A DNA stretch of 39,230 nt from Pirellulaceae bacterium (GTDB lineage: Bacteria; Planctomycetota; Planctomycetia; Pirellulales; Pirellulaceae): contig JALORD010000002.1 of assembly GCA_025459145.1 (NCBI GenBank), positions 1 to 39,230 on the forward strand. The letters run 5' to 3'. Shown piece after piece: positions 24,525 through 34,301 of this stretch (position 1 is its first letter; each line of letters opens with the position of its first letter). The notes beneath the pieces were generated by a model. That model was not told where the DNA came from, ran no database searches, and saw only the letters and a list, made by a program, of their open reading frames with translations. The position numbers and the translations under genes were made by a program.

Positions 24525-25169
24525 TTGCCAGGTGCCACGATGATCGAGATTCGCCACAAGAACACCGGCGTGGTTCTCCGGCAGGTCGACGCTGATGACC
24601 TGTCAGGCCAGTTCTTTGAAGGGGCCAAGCTGGCAGGCGCGGATCTCTCGAACCGCGATCTTTCGAAGGCCGATTTTCAACGGGCCGACCTCCGCGATGC
24701 CGATTTGTCGGGGTCCGACCTCTCGGGAGCCTCGCTGGCCGGCGCGCTGCTCCGCGGCGCCGCGCTCGACGGGGCCAATCTTGAGCGGTGCGACATGACC
24801 GACTGCTTTGCAGTCGGTGCCAGCTTTCACGGCGCGAGTCTGCCGCATGTGGTGCTGCGTTACGCCAAGTTGTCGGAAGCTGACTTTTCCGAGGCGAAGC
24901 TAATGAGCGCCGATATGAGCATGGCCGAACTCGCCTGTGACTTCAGTGGGGCTAATTTGACGAAAGCCGACCTGCGCGGCGCGAACCTGTCGGGCGCAGT
25001 GCTCGATGGGGCGATTCTGCTTGGCGCCAATCTGAGCGATGCCAATCTTACGGGGGCTGATTTGGCCGGCGCACGCCTCGAAGGCGCGCTCATGGCTGGC
25101 GGCCGCAAACTGGGCCCGCAGATCTTCAAAAAGAAAGAGCAACGCCCCTGGTGGCAGTTTTGGGGCTAG
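24525..25169 (+). CDS. Pentapeptide-repeat protein
   Basis: This 214-residue protein is built almost entirely of A(D/N)LXX repeats (residues ~30-195: ADLSNRDLSKADFQRADLRDADLSG ... ANLSDANLTGADLAGARLEG), which fold into a right-handed quadrilateral beta-helix. A break around VGASFHGASLPHVVL (about residues 90-105) may be a loop. It ends in a basic, Trp-rich tail (KKKEQRPWWQFWG). No signal peptide or membrane helix is visible, so it is probably cytosolic. Some family members mimic DNA and bind gyrase; most have no known role. The TTG at 24525 has GGAGGG seven bases upstream; the ATG at 24540 (five codons on) is the alternative. Confidence 0.88.
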   Translation: MPGATMIEIRHKNTGVVLRQVDADDLSGQFFEGAKLAGADLSNRDLSKADFQRADLRDADLSGSDLSGASLAGALLRGAALDGANLERCDMTDCFAVGASFHGASLPHVVLRYAKLSEADFSEAKLMSADMSMAELACDFSGANLTKADLRGANLSGAVLDGAILLGANLSDANLTGADLAGARLEGALMAGGRKLGPQIFKKKEQRPWWQFWG

Positions 25170-25237
25170 GCGACCGAACGTAAAATCGAGGCTTGCTACG
25201 GTCGCATGGGGGCCTGCCGTCGCCTACAATAGTCAGA

Positions 25238-26239
25238 ATGTCTGAAGTTGTTCTACCTCGGATCGGTCGGCGGAAACTGCTGCGCGATTTGGCGTTTGGC
25301 GCCGGCATGCTGGCATCCGGAAGTCTCGCCGGGTGCGTGAGCCGGCCAGCAGGGTCGCAGCAAGGACAGTTCGACAAGTTGTGGGGCCGCCGAGGGTCGA
25401 CCGTCGGTCACCTCAATAAGCCGCGAGCCATCACCATCGACAAGGATGACCTGCTCTACATCGTCGATGTGACGCCGCGGATTCAGGTCTTCACGGGAGA
25501 CGGCGAGTTCGTCCGCGGCTGGCAGCCACCTGAGTTTGCCTGGGGAAAGCCCTCGGGGCTGGCTTTCGATCGCGAGGGAAATCTACTGGTGGCAGATACG
25601 CACTACCACCGGATTCTCGTCTATACGCCCGAAGGCCAATTGCTGGAGAAACAGACGCTCGGCGGGACCTGCGGCCCCGGACCCGGCGAGTTCTTTTTCG
25701 TGACGGATAGCGCCCAGGATTCGCAAGGGAACTACTACGTCACCGAGTATGGCGAATTCGACCGAATTCAGAAATTTACACCCGATCATCAGTTTCTATG
25801 TCAGTGGGGAAGCCACGGGAACGAACTAGGGCAGTTCCTCCGCCCGCAAAAGATCGTCATCGACCAGCAAGATCAGGTCTGGGTAACGGATGCCTGCAAT
25901 CATCGCGTCCAGGTGTTCGAAGCCCGCAACAACGAACCCCGGTTGATTACCAGTTGGGGCGAGCAGGGACATGCACCGGGGCAACTCAACTATCCGTACG
26001 ACATCCTGCTCGACGAGGCAGCCCTGGCAGGGAGCCCCGCAGGTTTCGTGTATCTGTGCGAGTTCGGCAATCATCGCGTGCAGAAGTTTACGCTCGACGG
26101 TCAGTTTGCAGGGCTGTTTGGCACGAACGGCCGCCGCGAAGCGGAACTCGACCAGCCCTGGGGAATCACGCGCGATTCACGCGGGCGGATGTACGTGCTC
26201 GATTCCTACAATCACAGGGTGCAGCGATTCTGGCTCTAA
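25238..26239 (+). CDS. NHL-repeat beta-propeller lipoprotein, exported
   Basis: This 333-residue protein begins with twin Arg (RRKLLRDLAFGAGMLASGSLAGC), a hydrophobic core and a lipobox (LAGC), so it is probably exported and lipid-anchored. The rest is a six-bladed propeller of NHL type, with repeats such as NKPRAITIDKDDLLYIVDV, GKPSGLAFDREGNLLVADTHYHRILVYTPEG, RPQKIVIDQQDQVWVTDACNHRVQVF and DQPWGITRDSRGRMYVLDSYNHRVQRF. Such propellers bind proteins or carbohydrate or act as enzyme scaffolds; the target is unknown. The start at 25238 (ATG) puts the signal at the terminus; the in-frame ATG at 25193 adds only non-signal residues. It is on the same strand as the pentapeptide gene, 68 bases after it. 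Confidence 0.85.
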   Translation: MSEVVLPRIGRRKLLRDLAFGAGMLASGSLAGCVSRPAGSQQGQFDKLWGRRGSTVGHLNKPRAITIDKDDLLYIVDVTPRIQVFTGDGEFVRGWQPPEFAWGKPSGLAFDREGNLLVADTHYHRILVYTPEGQLLEKQTLGGTCGPGPGEFFFVTDSAQDSQGNYYVTEYGEFDRIQKFTPDHQFLCQWGSHGNELGQFLRPQKIVIDQQDQVWVTDACNHRVQVFEARNNEPRLITSWGEQGHAPGQLNYPYDILLDEAALAGSPAGFVYLCEFGNHRVQKFTLDGQFAGLFGTNGRREAELDQPWGITRDSRGRMYVLDSYNHRVQRFWL

Positions 26240-26356
26240 GCGATGTCGGCAAAGATCGTTGAGCGTGGATTGTGGAGCGACTCGAGACCGACCTAAAATC
26301 GCGGAAGACTTTGACCAGCCCTCACAGCTAGCTGTTGACGAGAAGCGAGACGGCGT

Positions 26357-29300
26357 ATGTTCGGATTTAAGTTTGGCTTCGACCAACCGTGGTGGCTGAT
26401 CCTGCTCGCGCTGGTGCCAGTGCTGTGGATTTTCAGCTTTAGGAGCCTTTCGGGGCTGGGGCCGTTCCGCCGACTCTTTGCGCTCGGATTGCGGACCTTC
26501 GTTTTCGTGCTGCTCGTCCTGGCGCTTGCGGGCATTCAACTTCAGAAGATCAGCGACAAGGTCACGGTGCTCTATCTCCTCGATCAGTCGGAGAGCATTC
26601 CGAAGCTGACTCGCGAAGCGATGATCCAATACGTCATGAAGGACGTGCAGCAGCATCGGCGAACCGGCGACTTGCAAAGCGCCTCGGAGGACAAGGCCGG
26701 AGTTATTGTCTTCGGCCGTGAGGCCACGATCGAGCATCCGCCGTTTGCCGACGAGATTCGCGCAGTCGGCCAGCTCGAAAGCCTGTTTAACTTGCGGACG
26801 GACGCGACAAATATCGCTTCGGCGCTGAAGCTGGCGCAGGCCTCGTTCCCCGAAGATGCGGCCAAGCGGATCGTGATCGTCACCGACGGCAATGAAAACC
26901 TGGGCGACGCGCGGACAATCGCCCGCACGCTAGCCGACACAGGCATCGGCATCGACGTAATCCCGATCAAGCTCCCCTCGCAGCGGGAAATCGCCGTCGA
27001 AAAGGTCGCACTGCCTCCAGATATTCGCCGCGGGCAGCCAATCCAGGCCCGTGTCGTAATCGAGAACTACACACAGCCGACGCAGGAGAATCCTACGGGT
27101 GAAGTTCCCGGTCGGTTGCGGGTGATCCGCCGCTTCAGCAACCAGGACGAGCTACTCGGCGGAAAGGAGCAGCAGGTCACGCTCAAGCCGGGGAAAAATG
27201 TGTTTTCGTTCGAACACACGATCGATGTCCCGGCCGGCTATACCTACCGCGCCGAGTTCGTACCCGATGATCCCGGGGCCGATGTCCAGCAGCAAAACAA
27301 CGCCGCGAGCGCCTTTACCCACGTGCGCGGCAAGGGGCGGGTGCTCCTCATCGAAGATTGGGAGAATCCCCGTGAGTTCGACTTTCTGATCCAGTCGCTC
27401 GGCAAGCAGAATATCGAAGTCGATGTGATCGGCAGCGACCGGCTGTTTACGAGCTTGGCCGAATTGCAGGGGTACGACTGCGTGGTGCTGGCAAATGTGC
27501 CACGGGCCAGCGGCGGAGAAACCGACAACAAAGAGTCGACGAACTTCAGCGACGAGCAGATCGAAATGCTCGTCCGCAATACGCAGCAGTTCGGCTCGGG
27601 CCTGGTGATGATCGGAGGCGACCGGGCCTTTGGCGCCGGGGGCTGGACCAACACGGAATTGGAAAAGGCGATGCCCGTCGATTTCCAGATCAAGAACGCC
27701 AAGGTCAAGGCTGTCGGGGCGCTCGTGATGCTGATGCACGCCTCGGAAATCGCCCAGGGTAATTACTGGCAAAAGGTGATCGGAGCCGAGGCGCTCAAGG
27801 TGCTGGGACCCAGCGACTACTGCGGCTGCTTGCACTGGGACGACTTCTCGGGGCGGGAAAACTGGCTGTGGCGCGACAGTTCGACCGGTCGCGGTCTCTC
27901 CCGAATTCAAGACCGGCAAAAGATCTGGCTTGCGAAGATCGACCGGATGCAGCCAGGAGACATGCCGCAGTTCGAGCCCGCGATGAAGATGGCGCTGGCC
28001 GATTTCAAGGCCAATAACGCCTCGATCAAGCACATGATCATCGTGAGCGACGGCGATCCGTCGCCGGCAAGTGGAGCCACGCTGAACGCCTTTAAGGCGG
28101 CCGGCGTGAAGATTTCGACGGCGGCGGTCGGCTCGCATGGTCCCGCCACGAGCGCCGAGCTGCAACGCATCGCCAACATCACCGGCGGCAAGTACTACGT
28201 GGTGACCAACCCCAAGGCCCTGCCGCGGATTTTCCAGATCGAGGCTCGCCGCGTCGCGAGGCCGCTGGTCAAGGAAGACCCCAAGGGGATTCCGATCGTC
28301 GTGAGCGATCCTTCGCACGAGATGATCCAGAACGTGGGGGACGGCGTGCCGCCGGTCACCGGATTCGTTCTGACCACGAAGAAAGAGAACCCGCTCGTCG
28401 AAGTGCTGATGCGGGCTGGAAACATCGATCCAGAGAACGGCACCGTGCTCGCTTCTTGGCAGTTCGGGGCTGGCAAGTCCGTCGCCTTCACCTCCGATGC
28501 CGGACGCAAGTGGGCCGGCCAATGGACCAGCTGGGATGGCTACGACAAGACCTTCAGCCAGATGATTCGTTGGGCGATGCGGCCCGTGAACGAGGAAGGA
28601 AAGTTCTCGATCGCCACCGACTTTAAGGATGGCAAAGTGCGGGTGGTCGTCACCGCGCTCGATAAGAACGATGAGTTCCTGAACTTCCTCAACATGTCGG
28701 CCGCGGGATCCGGTCCCGAGATGGAGAATGTCGAACTCAACTTTCGCCAGGAAGCGCCTGGGCGCTATGTCGGCGAGTTCCCAGCTGACAAGGCCGGGAG
28801 TTACCTGCTGGCGGTCAATACTGGCCAGGGGAACAACATGCTGCTGACGGGCGTGACGGTCCCGTACTCGGCCGAATTCCGCGACCGCGAAGAGAACCGG
28901 GCGCTCTTAACGACACTCGCAGGGCAGAAACCCACGGGAGGGCAGCCTGGCGTCCTGATCGAAGGGGAGATGCAAGACGGCGCCATCGACAGACTGGTCG
29001 CGGCAGCCGACACGTTCCGCCGCACGCTGGCCAAGGCGGTCAGCAGTCAGGAGTTCTGGCCGTACTTCTTGCTCGTTGCGGCCGTGGTATTCCTTGCCGA
29101 CGTGTTTGTCCGGCGGGTACAGGTGCACTTCTACTGGGTCGCGCCGGCAATTGGCAATCTTTACCGGCGGATTCGGGGTGTGCCGCAGGAAGACGCTCGC
29201 GACGAGCGGCTCGAACGGCTCCGCAACCGTAAGGCGGCGGTCAGCGATCAAATCGACGAACGCCGCGCTGCGGCCCGCTTCGAGCCACAGGCCGATGCAC

Positions 29301-29467
29301 CAGATATCCGCGGCTACGACGAAGTCATTGCCGACGCCGCCGCGGGCGGAGGGGGACCGGAAACGCCGCGACCGTCAAGCACCGGCCCGACGCAAACGCC
29401 GCAGGCCGAGCAGGATACGTACACCGAACGGCTGCTCGCGGCCAAGAAGAAAGCCAAGAAAGACTGA
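26357..29467 (+). CDS. Large membrane protein with VWA and glutamine-amidotransferase-like domains
   Basis: This 1036-residue protein has two N-terminal membrane helices (about 12-28 and 44-61) and one near the C-terminus (~897-918, YFLLVAAVVFLADVFV). The first VWA domain has an intact MIDAS: D76-x-S78-x-S80 (LLDQSESIP), T in RTDATNIAS, and VTDGNEN. A class I glutamine-amidotransferase-like segment (~325-450: GRVLLIEDW, FGSGLVMIGGDRAFG) follows. A second VWA-like domain (IIVSDGDPSPASG) and beta-rich parts follow. The C-terminal ~120 residues are basic and charged, probably cytosolic. Similar proteins occur in BatA/aerotolerance-like and planctomycete loci; the function is unknown. The amidotransferase-like part may be a binding domain; I see no clear Cys-His-Glu triad. 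It is convergent with carB. Confidence 0.8.
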   Translation: MFGFKFGFDQPWWLILLALVPVLWIFSFRSLSGLGPFRRLFALGLRTFVFVLLVLALAGIQLQKISDKVTVLYLLDQSESIPKLTREAMIQYVMKDVQQHRRTGDLQSASEDKAGVIVFGREATIEHPPFADEIRAVGQLESLFNLRTDATNIASALKLAQASFPEDAAKRIVIVTDGNENLGDARTIARTLADTGIGIDVIPIKLPSQREIAVEKVALPPDIRRGQPIQARVVIENYTQPTQENPTGEVPGRLRVIRRFSNQDELLGGKEQQVTLKPGKNVFSFEHTIDVPAGYTYRAEFVPDDPGADVQQQNNAASAFTHVRGKGRVLLIEDWENPREFDFLIQSLGKQNIEVDVIGSDRLFTSLAELQGYDCVVLANVPRASGGETDNKESTNFSDEQIEMLVRNTQQFGSGLVMIGGDRAFGAGGWTNTELEKAMPVDFQIKNAKVKAVGALVMLMHASEIAQGNYWQKVIGAEALKVLGPSDYCGCLHWDDFSGRENWLWRDSSTGRGLSRIQDRQKIWLAKIDRMQPGDMPQFEPAMKMALADFKANNASIKHMIIVSDGDPSPASGATLNAFKAAGVKISTAAVGSHGPATSAELQRIANITGGKYYVVTNPKALPRIFQIEARRVARPLVKEDPKGIPIVVSDPSHEMIQNVGDGVPPVTGFVLTTKKENPLVEVLMRAGNIDPENGTVLASWQFGAGKSVAFTSDAGRKWAGQWTSWDGYDKTFSQMIRWAMRPVNEEGKFSIATDFKDGKVRVVVTALDKNDEFLNFLNMSAAGSGPEMENVELNFRQEAPGRYVGEFPADKAGSYLLAVNTGQGNNMLLTGVTVPYSAEFRDREENRALLTTLAGQKPTGGQPGVLIEGEMQDGAIDRLVAAADTFRRTLAKAVSSQEFWPYFLLVAAVVFLADVFVRRVQVHFYWVAPAIGNLYRRIRGVPQEDARDERLERLRNRKAAVSDQIDERRAAARFEPQADAPDIRGYDEVIADAAAGGGGPETPRPSSTGPTQTPQAEQDTYTERLLAAKKKAKKD

Positions 29468-29526
29468 TGACGGGCCGGTAGGCTAAACCTTATACGTCCG
29501 ACCGGCATTCGCTTTACAGAGTAGCC

Positions 29527-32500
29527 TCACACGCCGACAGGCTGTTCGCTTAGCTGGGCGGTGGATTTGCGCGGGAATCGATCCTGCAGCGCCTGCACGG
29601 TCATTTCCTCCTCGCGGAGGGCTTCCATCGCTTTGACGGCGGCTTCGGCAGCTTGGATCGTAGTGATGCAGGGAACGCCCAACTGCACCGCAGCGGCCCG
29701 AATGCGGCCTTCGTCGGTGCGGGCACCCTTGCCGCTCGGCGTATTCAAGACGAGCGTGATCGCCCCGTCGTTCATATAGTCGAGCAGGTTGGGCCGCCCC
29801 TCGGCGATCTTCTTGACACGTGTGACCGCGAGACCGGCTTCTTCCAGCCGGGCGGCCGTTCCCTCCGTCGCCACGATCTCGTGCCCGAGCGCCACCAACC
29901 GGCGTGCCAGGTCGACGACCATCTCCTTGTGCCGCTTCGTGACGCTGACGAAGATCTTTCCTTCGGTGGGAAGCACCGTTCCTGCGGCCAGTTGCCCCTT
30001 GGCAAAAGCGATGCTGAACCGCTCGCTGATCCCCATCACTTCACCAGTGCTTTTCATTTCCGGACCGAGGACGATGTCGACGCCGGCGAACTTACGGAAC
30101 GGGAAGACGCTTTCCTTGACGCTGACGTGGGAGGGGATCGGCTCGTGGAAAATACCCAGTTCGGGAAGCGTCATGCCGGCCATCAATTTGGCGGCCACTT
30201 TGGCCACCGGCAGCCCGGTGGCTTTGGCGACAAAGGGGACCGTCCGGCTGGCCCGAGGATTCACTTCGAGGACATAGACGACCGGCTTCCCCTCCTCTTT
30301 CTTGACGGCAAACTGCACATTCATCAGGCCGATGACGCGGAGGTGCCGGGCCATCGCGATCGTCGCTTCGCGGATCTCCTGCACAACCGGCCCCGGCAGG
30401 CTGTACGGCGGGATGGCACACGCTGAGTCGCCAGAGTGGACTCCCGCCTCTTCGATATGCTCCATGATCCCCGCAACGATCACATTCTCGCCGTCCGACA
30501 GGCAATCGACGTCGACCTCGGTGGCGTCTTCGAGAAATTGATCGATAAGCACAGGCTGTCCCTGGGCCACAACGAAGGCCTCGGCGACGAACCGCTCGAA
30601 CTGTACCATGTCATAACAGATTTCCATGGCTCGGCCGCCAAGTACGAAGCTCGGCCGCACGAGCGAGGGGAAGCCGACCTTAGCCGCTTCGCTCCGAGCC
30701 TGGCTCATGTTTCGAGCAATGCCGTTGGCCGGCTGCTTCAGGCCTAGCCGGAACAACATCTGCTGAAATTTCTCGCGATCCTCGGCCATCTCAATCGTGT
30801 CGACACTGGTCCCGATGATCGGTACGCCGGCGCTGGTCAGGGCCCGGGCCAGATTGAGCGGTGTCTGTCCGCCGAATTGCACGATCACGCCGTCCGGCTG
30901 GATCCGATCGTGAATATTGAGCACGTCCTCGGTCGTGAGCGGCTCAAAGAAGAGGAGGTCGGACGTGTCGTAATCGGTGCTCACCGTTTCTGGGTTGCTG
31001 TTGACCATCACCGATTCGATCCCCATCTCTCGAAGGGCGAAGCTGGCGTGGCAGCAGCAGTAGTCGAACTCGATCCCCTGGCCGATCCGGTTCGGCCCGC
31101 CGCCGAGAATCATAATCCGCTTTTTGCCGGGTTTCTTAGGCGGCGTTTCGTCCTCTTCTTCGTAGGTGCTGTAGTAATAGGGCGTATAGGCCTCGAACTC
31201 GGCGGCGCAGGTGTCGACCGATTTGTAGGTGGGAACGATGCCGAGCGACTTGCGATACGCCCGCACATCCATCTCCGTCGCCTGCCAGATAGTGGCTAGC
31301 TGCCGGTCGGAAAAACCGTACTGCTTGGCTCGCCGCAACGTGTCCGGATCGACAGCCGACAGAGACCCGATGGCCCGCAGCCGTTCTTCCATTTGGACGA
31401 TCGCGGCCAGTTGGTCGAGAAACCAGATGTCGATCTTCGTCAGGTCGTGGATCTGCTCGACGGTCAGCCCGCTCTTGAGTGCATAGCGCAGATGCCAGAC
31501 CCGCTCCGAATTCGGAACGGCTAGTTTGGCCCGGATATCGTCTTCAGTCGGCTGTTCGTCGGTCCCCCACTTGTCCTTGCCATCGCAGCCAAAGCCGAAC
31601 GCGCCGACTTCCAGGCCGCGGAGCGCCTTCTGAAATGACTCCTTGAACGTGCGGCCGATGGCCATCGTTTCACCGACGCTTTTCATTTGCGTGGTCAGCG
31701 TGGCGTCGGCTTCGGGGAACTTTTCAAAAGCAAACCGGGGAATCTTCGTCACGACGTAGTCAATCGTCGGCTCGAAGCATGCCATCGTCTTGCGCGTAAT
31801 GTCGTTCGGCAGTTCATGTAGTCGATAGCCGACGGCCAGTTTGGCGGCGATTTTGGCGATGGGGAAGCCGGTCGCCTTGCTGGCCAGGGCCGAGCTGCGG
31901 CTGACGCGAGGGTTCATCTCGATAACGATCATCCGACCCGTTTGCGGGTGGGTAGCGAACTGGATGTTCGAGCCGCCCGTTTCGACGCCGATTTCGCGGA
32001 TGATCGCGAGGCTGGCGTCGCGCATCCGTTGGTATTCCTTGTCGGTCAGCGTCTGGGCCGGGGCGACCGTGATGCTGTCGCCGGTGTGCACTCCCATTGG
32101 GTCGAAGTTCTCGATTGAGCAGATGATCACGACATTGTCATCCATGTCGCGCATCACCTCCATCTCGTACTCTTTCCAGCCGAGAATGCTCTCTTCGATC
32201 AGCACCTCGTGAACGGGCGACTGATCGAGGCCGCGGCGGACGAGCATGTCGAACTCGTCCCGGTTATAGGCGATCGCTGAACCGCTGCCGCCGAGCGTAA
32301 AGCTGGGGCGGACGACAGCCGGCAGGCCGACCTCTTCCATCACGCGGCGGGCGTGCTCGATCGTCTTGACCGTCTCGCCACGGCAGCACTCCATGCCGAT
32401 TTTTTCCATCGCAGCTTTGAACTGCGCCCGGTCCTCGGCTTTGTCGATCACTTCGGGCCGCGCGCCGATCATTTCGACGCCATACTTGGCCAGGACGCCG

Positions 32501-32814
32501 TGCTTAGCCAGGTCCATTGCCAAGTTCAGTCCTGTCTGGCCGCCGAGCGTCGGCAGGATCGCATCAGGCCGCTCCTTGATGATCACCTTTTCGACGATTT
32601 CCCACGTGAGCGGCTCAATGTACGTCCGCTCGGCCGTCTCGGGATCGGTCATGATCGTGGCCGGATTGCTGTTGACCAGAACGACCTCGTATCCCTCCTC
32701 GCGCAGGGCCTTGCAGGCCTGGGTGCCCGAGTAGTCAAACTCGCATGCTTGGCCGATCACGATCGGTCCGGAACCGATGAGCAGGATTTTCTTGAGATCG
32801 GTGCGTTTGGGCAC
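29527..32814 (-). CDS. carB: Carbamoyl-phosphate synthase large subunit
   Basis: CarB forms carbamoyl phosphate from bicarbonate, glutamine-derived ammonia and two ATP, feeding arginine and pyrimidine synthesis. The 1095-residue protein has both ATP-grasp halves: [22 protein letters not shown] and [20 protein letters not shown] are the paired entry motifs, and [17 protein letters not shown] and [14 protein letters not shown] are the paired carboxylate-phosphate loops. The C-terminal MGS-like allosteric domain follows ([44 protein letters not shown]). The GTG start (VPKRTDLKK) at 32814 is nine bases after AAGGAAG and fits the family start; the frame continues upstream to 32973 without coding character. 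carA is not in the window. Confidence 0.96.
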   Translation of the reverse strand: MPKRTDLKKILLIGSGPIVIGQACEFDYSGTQACKALREEGYEVVLVNSNPATIMTDPETAERTYIEPLTWEIVEKVIIKERPDAILPTLGGQTGLNLAMDLAKHGVLAKYGVEMIGARPEVIDKAEDRAQFKAAMEKIGMECCRGETVKTIEHARRVMEEVGLPAVVRPSFTLGGSGSAIAYNRDEFDMLVRRGLDQSPVHEVLIEESILGWKEYEMEVMRDMDDNVVIICSIENFDPMGVHTGDSITVAPAQTLTDKEYQRMRDASLAIIREIGVETGGSNIQFATHPQTGRMIVIEMNPRVSRSSALASKATGFPIAKIAAKLAVGYRLHELPNDITRKTMACFEPTIDYVVTKIPRFAFEKFPEADATLTTQMKSVGETMAIGRTFKESFQKALRGLEVGAFGFGCDGKDKWGTDEQPTEDDIRAKLAVPNSERVWHLRYALKSGLTVEQIHDLTKIDIWFLDQLAAIVQMEERLRAIGSLSAVDPDTLRRAKQYGFSDRQLATIWQATEMDVRAYRKSLGIVPTYKSVDTCAAEFEAYTPYYYSTYEEEDETPPKKPGKKRIMILGGGPNRIGQGIEFDYCCCHASFALREMGIESVMVNSNPETVSTDYDTSDLLFFEPLTTEDVLNIHDRIQPDGVIVQFGGQTPLNLARALTSAGVPIIGTSVDTIEMAEDREKFQQMLFRLGLKQPANGIARNMSQARSEAAKVGFPSLVRPSFVLGGRAMEICYDMVQFERFVAEAFVVAQGQPVLIDQFLEDATEVDVDCLSDGENVIVAGIMEHIEEAGVHSGDSACAIPPYSLPGPVVQEIREATIAMARHLRVIGLMNVQFAVKKEEGKPVVYVLEVNPRASRTVPFVAKATGLPVAKVAAKLMAGMTLPELGIFHEPIPSHVSVKESVFPFRKFAGVDIVLGPEMKSTGEVMGISERFSIAFAKGQLAAGTVLPTEGKIFVSVTKRHKEMVVDLARRLVALGHEIVATEGTAARLEEAGLAVTRVKKIAEGRPNLLDYMNDGAITLVLNTPSGKGARTDEGRIRAAAVQLGVPCITTIQAAEAAVKAMEALREEEMTVQALQDRFPRKSTAQLSEQPVGV

Positions 32815-32928
32815 GGCACGAAGCTTCCTTGGGGCAAGAGCAAAGGGAGGGAGGGCGCGAAGACAGCCGAGGCGCACGCCAACTGCCCTATGGACAACCG
32901 CGTGCCGACTAAAATCCCTCGAAATTAA

Positions 32929-32955
32929 CATCCCCTTGGCCCTGGCGACAAGGGG
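32929..32955 (-). terminator. Candidate hairpin terminator/leader element between permease and carB
   Basis: CCCCTTG ... CAAGGGG (seven pairs, ten-base loop) lies 43 bases after the stop of the MacB-type permease and about 115 bases before carB, both on the minus strand. The downstream sequence is AT-rich but has no clean T run. It may end the efflux transcript or be part of the carB leader. Confidence 0.4.
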
Positions 32956-32997
32956 CAGCGGAACGAACGACATTCTCAGCGGCCTGCCGATAGCCGG

Positions 32998-34239
32998 CTA
33001 TTCGTAGCGCAGCGCTTCGATCGGATCGAGCATGCTCGCCCGGCGGGCCGGGTAAAAGCCAAAAAAGACGCCCACCGCCGCGGCAAAGACGAACGCCAGA
33101 ATTGCCGACGGAATCGAGATCACGATCGGCCACTTGGTGCCGCTCGTCAGGCTGTTGATCAGCATCGTGATGGCGACTGACGAGCCGCAGCCGAGCGCGA
33201 AGCCAATGACCCCGCCGAAGCAGGAGAGCAGAATCGCCTCGATCAGAAATTGCCACAGAATGTCGTACGAAGTGGCGCCGACGGCCATCCGGATGCCAAT
33301 CTCGCGGGTTCGCTCGGTCACGCTAACAAGCATGATGTTCATGATCCCCACGCCGCCCACGACGAGCGAAATGCCGGCGACCGACGCGAGCATCATCGTC
33401 AGCGTGCCGGTGATGACCCCCAGCATGTTGGCGATTTCCACGGAAGTCCCCACATTAAAATCGAGTGGGTCCCCCGGGTGAATCCGGTGTCGTTCGGCGA
33501 GGAGCTGCGTGATCTCGGACTTGGCCTCCATGATCTGCCCGGTGGACCGGGCCGAACACATGATCGCCCCCACATTGTCAAATTCCGAGCCTTGCAGCCG
33601 CTTGCGCATGGTGGTGTAAGGCATCAGGACGATGTCGTCCTGATCGTTCCCCACCAGATCGGCCCCCTTCTTTTCCAGAACGCCGAGCACTTCGAAGGGA
33701 ACGCCTTTGATCCTCACCTTGCGGCCGATCGGATTGGTCGTTTGAAACAGCTTAGCAACGATCGAGTGGCCGATAATGCACACCGGGGCCGCCGAATTGA
33801 CCTCGCTTTCGCCGAAAAAATCGCCGCTCCGCAGCGGCCAGTTGCGCACCGTCAAATAGTCGGGGCCGACGCCAAACATCTCCTGCGGGCTGTAGTTCGA
33901 GTTGCCGTAGATCAATTGGGCCTGCGTGCCAACGATCGGCGTCGCGGCGACGACCGTGCCGCATTCGCGGGCGATGGCGTAAGAGTCGGCAGCAGTGAGC
34001 GTGACCGATCGTCCTTGGCGAACGCCAGCCCGCCGCTGCGCGCCGGGAAAGACGATAACTACGTTGGTGCCGAGTCCTTGTAGCTGGCCTTGAACCAGGG
34101 CGCTCGCACTCTGGCCGAGCGAGACCATCGCCGTGACGGCCGCAATGCCGATCACGACGCCCAGGACCGTAAGTCCCGCGCGGAGCTTGTTCTTGGCCAA
34201 AGCCCGGGCGGCGATTCGGATCGTCAGAAAGATTCCCAT
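32998..34239 (-). CDS. MacB-type ABC transporter permease (FtsX/MacB_PCD)
   Basis: This 413-residue inner-membrane subunit has an N-terminal helix (AGLTVLGVVIGIAAVTAMVSLGQ), then a large periplasmic MacB-core domain (QRRAGVRQGRSVTLTAADSYAIAREC ... MFGVGPDYLTVRNWPLRSGDFF). Three C-terminal helices follow, with VGGVGIMNIMLVSVTERTREIGIRMAVGAT, the FtsX/MacB signature. MacB family pumps use the membrane subunit to transmit ATP-driven motion to the adaptor. The ATPase is encoded separately (35763) and the adaptor directly upstream (34302). The ATG at 34239 is chosen; the frame extends upstream into the adaptor gene but without coding character there. Expected partners are the adaptor, ATPase and TolC of this locus. 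Confidence 0.9.
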   Translation of the reverse strand: MGIFLTIRIAARALAKNKLRAGLTVLGVVIGIAAVTAMVSLGQSASALVQGQLQGLGTNVVIVFPGAQRRAGVRQGRSVTLTAADSYAIARECGTVVAATPIVGTQAQLIYGNSNYSPQEMFGVGPDYLTVRNWPLRSGDFFGESEVNSAAPVCIIGHSIVAKLFQTTNPIGRKVRIKGVPFEVLGVLEKKGADLVGNDQDDIVLMPYTTMRKRLQGSEFDNVGAIMCSARSTGQIMEAKSEITQLLAERHRIHPGDPLDFNVGTSVEIANMLGVITGTLTMMLASVAGISLVVGGVGIMNIMLVSVTERTREIGIRMAVGATSYDILWQFLIEAILLSCFGGVIGFALGCGSSVAITMLINSLTSGTKWPIVISIPSAILAFVFAAAVGVFFGFYPARRASMLDPIEALRYE

Positions 34240-34301
34240 ACCGGCAACTGTACTCAAACGAACGATCCGGTGCGAAGCGAGCCGAGTTCTCGACCCGGCG
34301 G

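Noticed and set aside
27152-28522. 456-codon minus-strand frame opposite the VWA gene
   Set aside because: Antisense shadow of the first and middle VWA/amidotransferase domains; no motif or SD.
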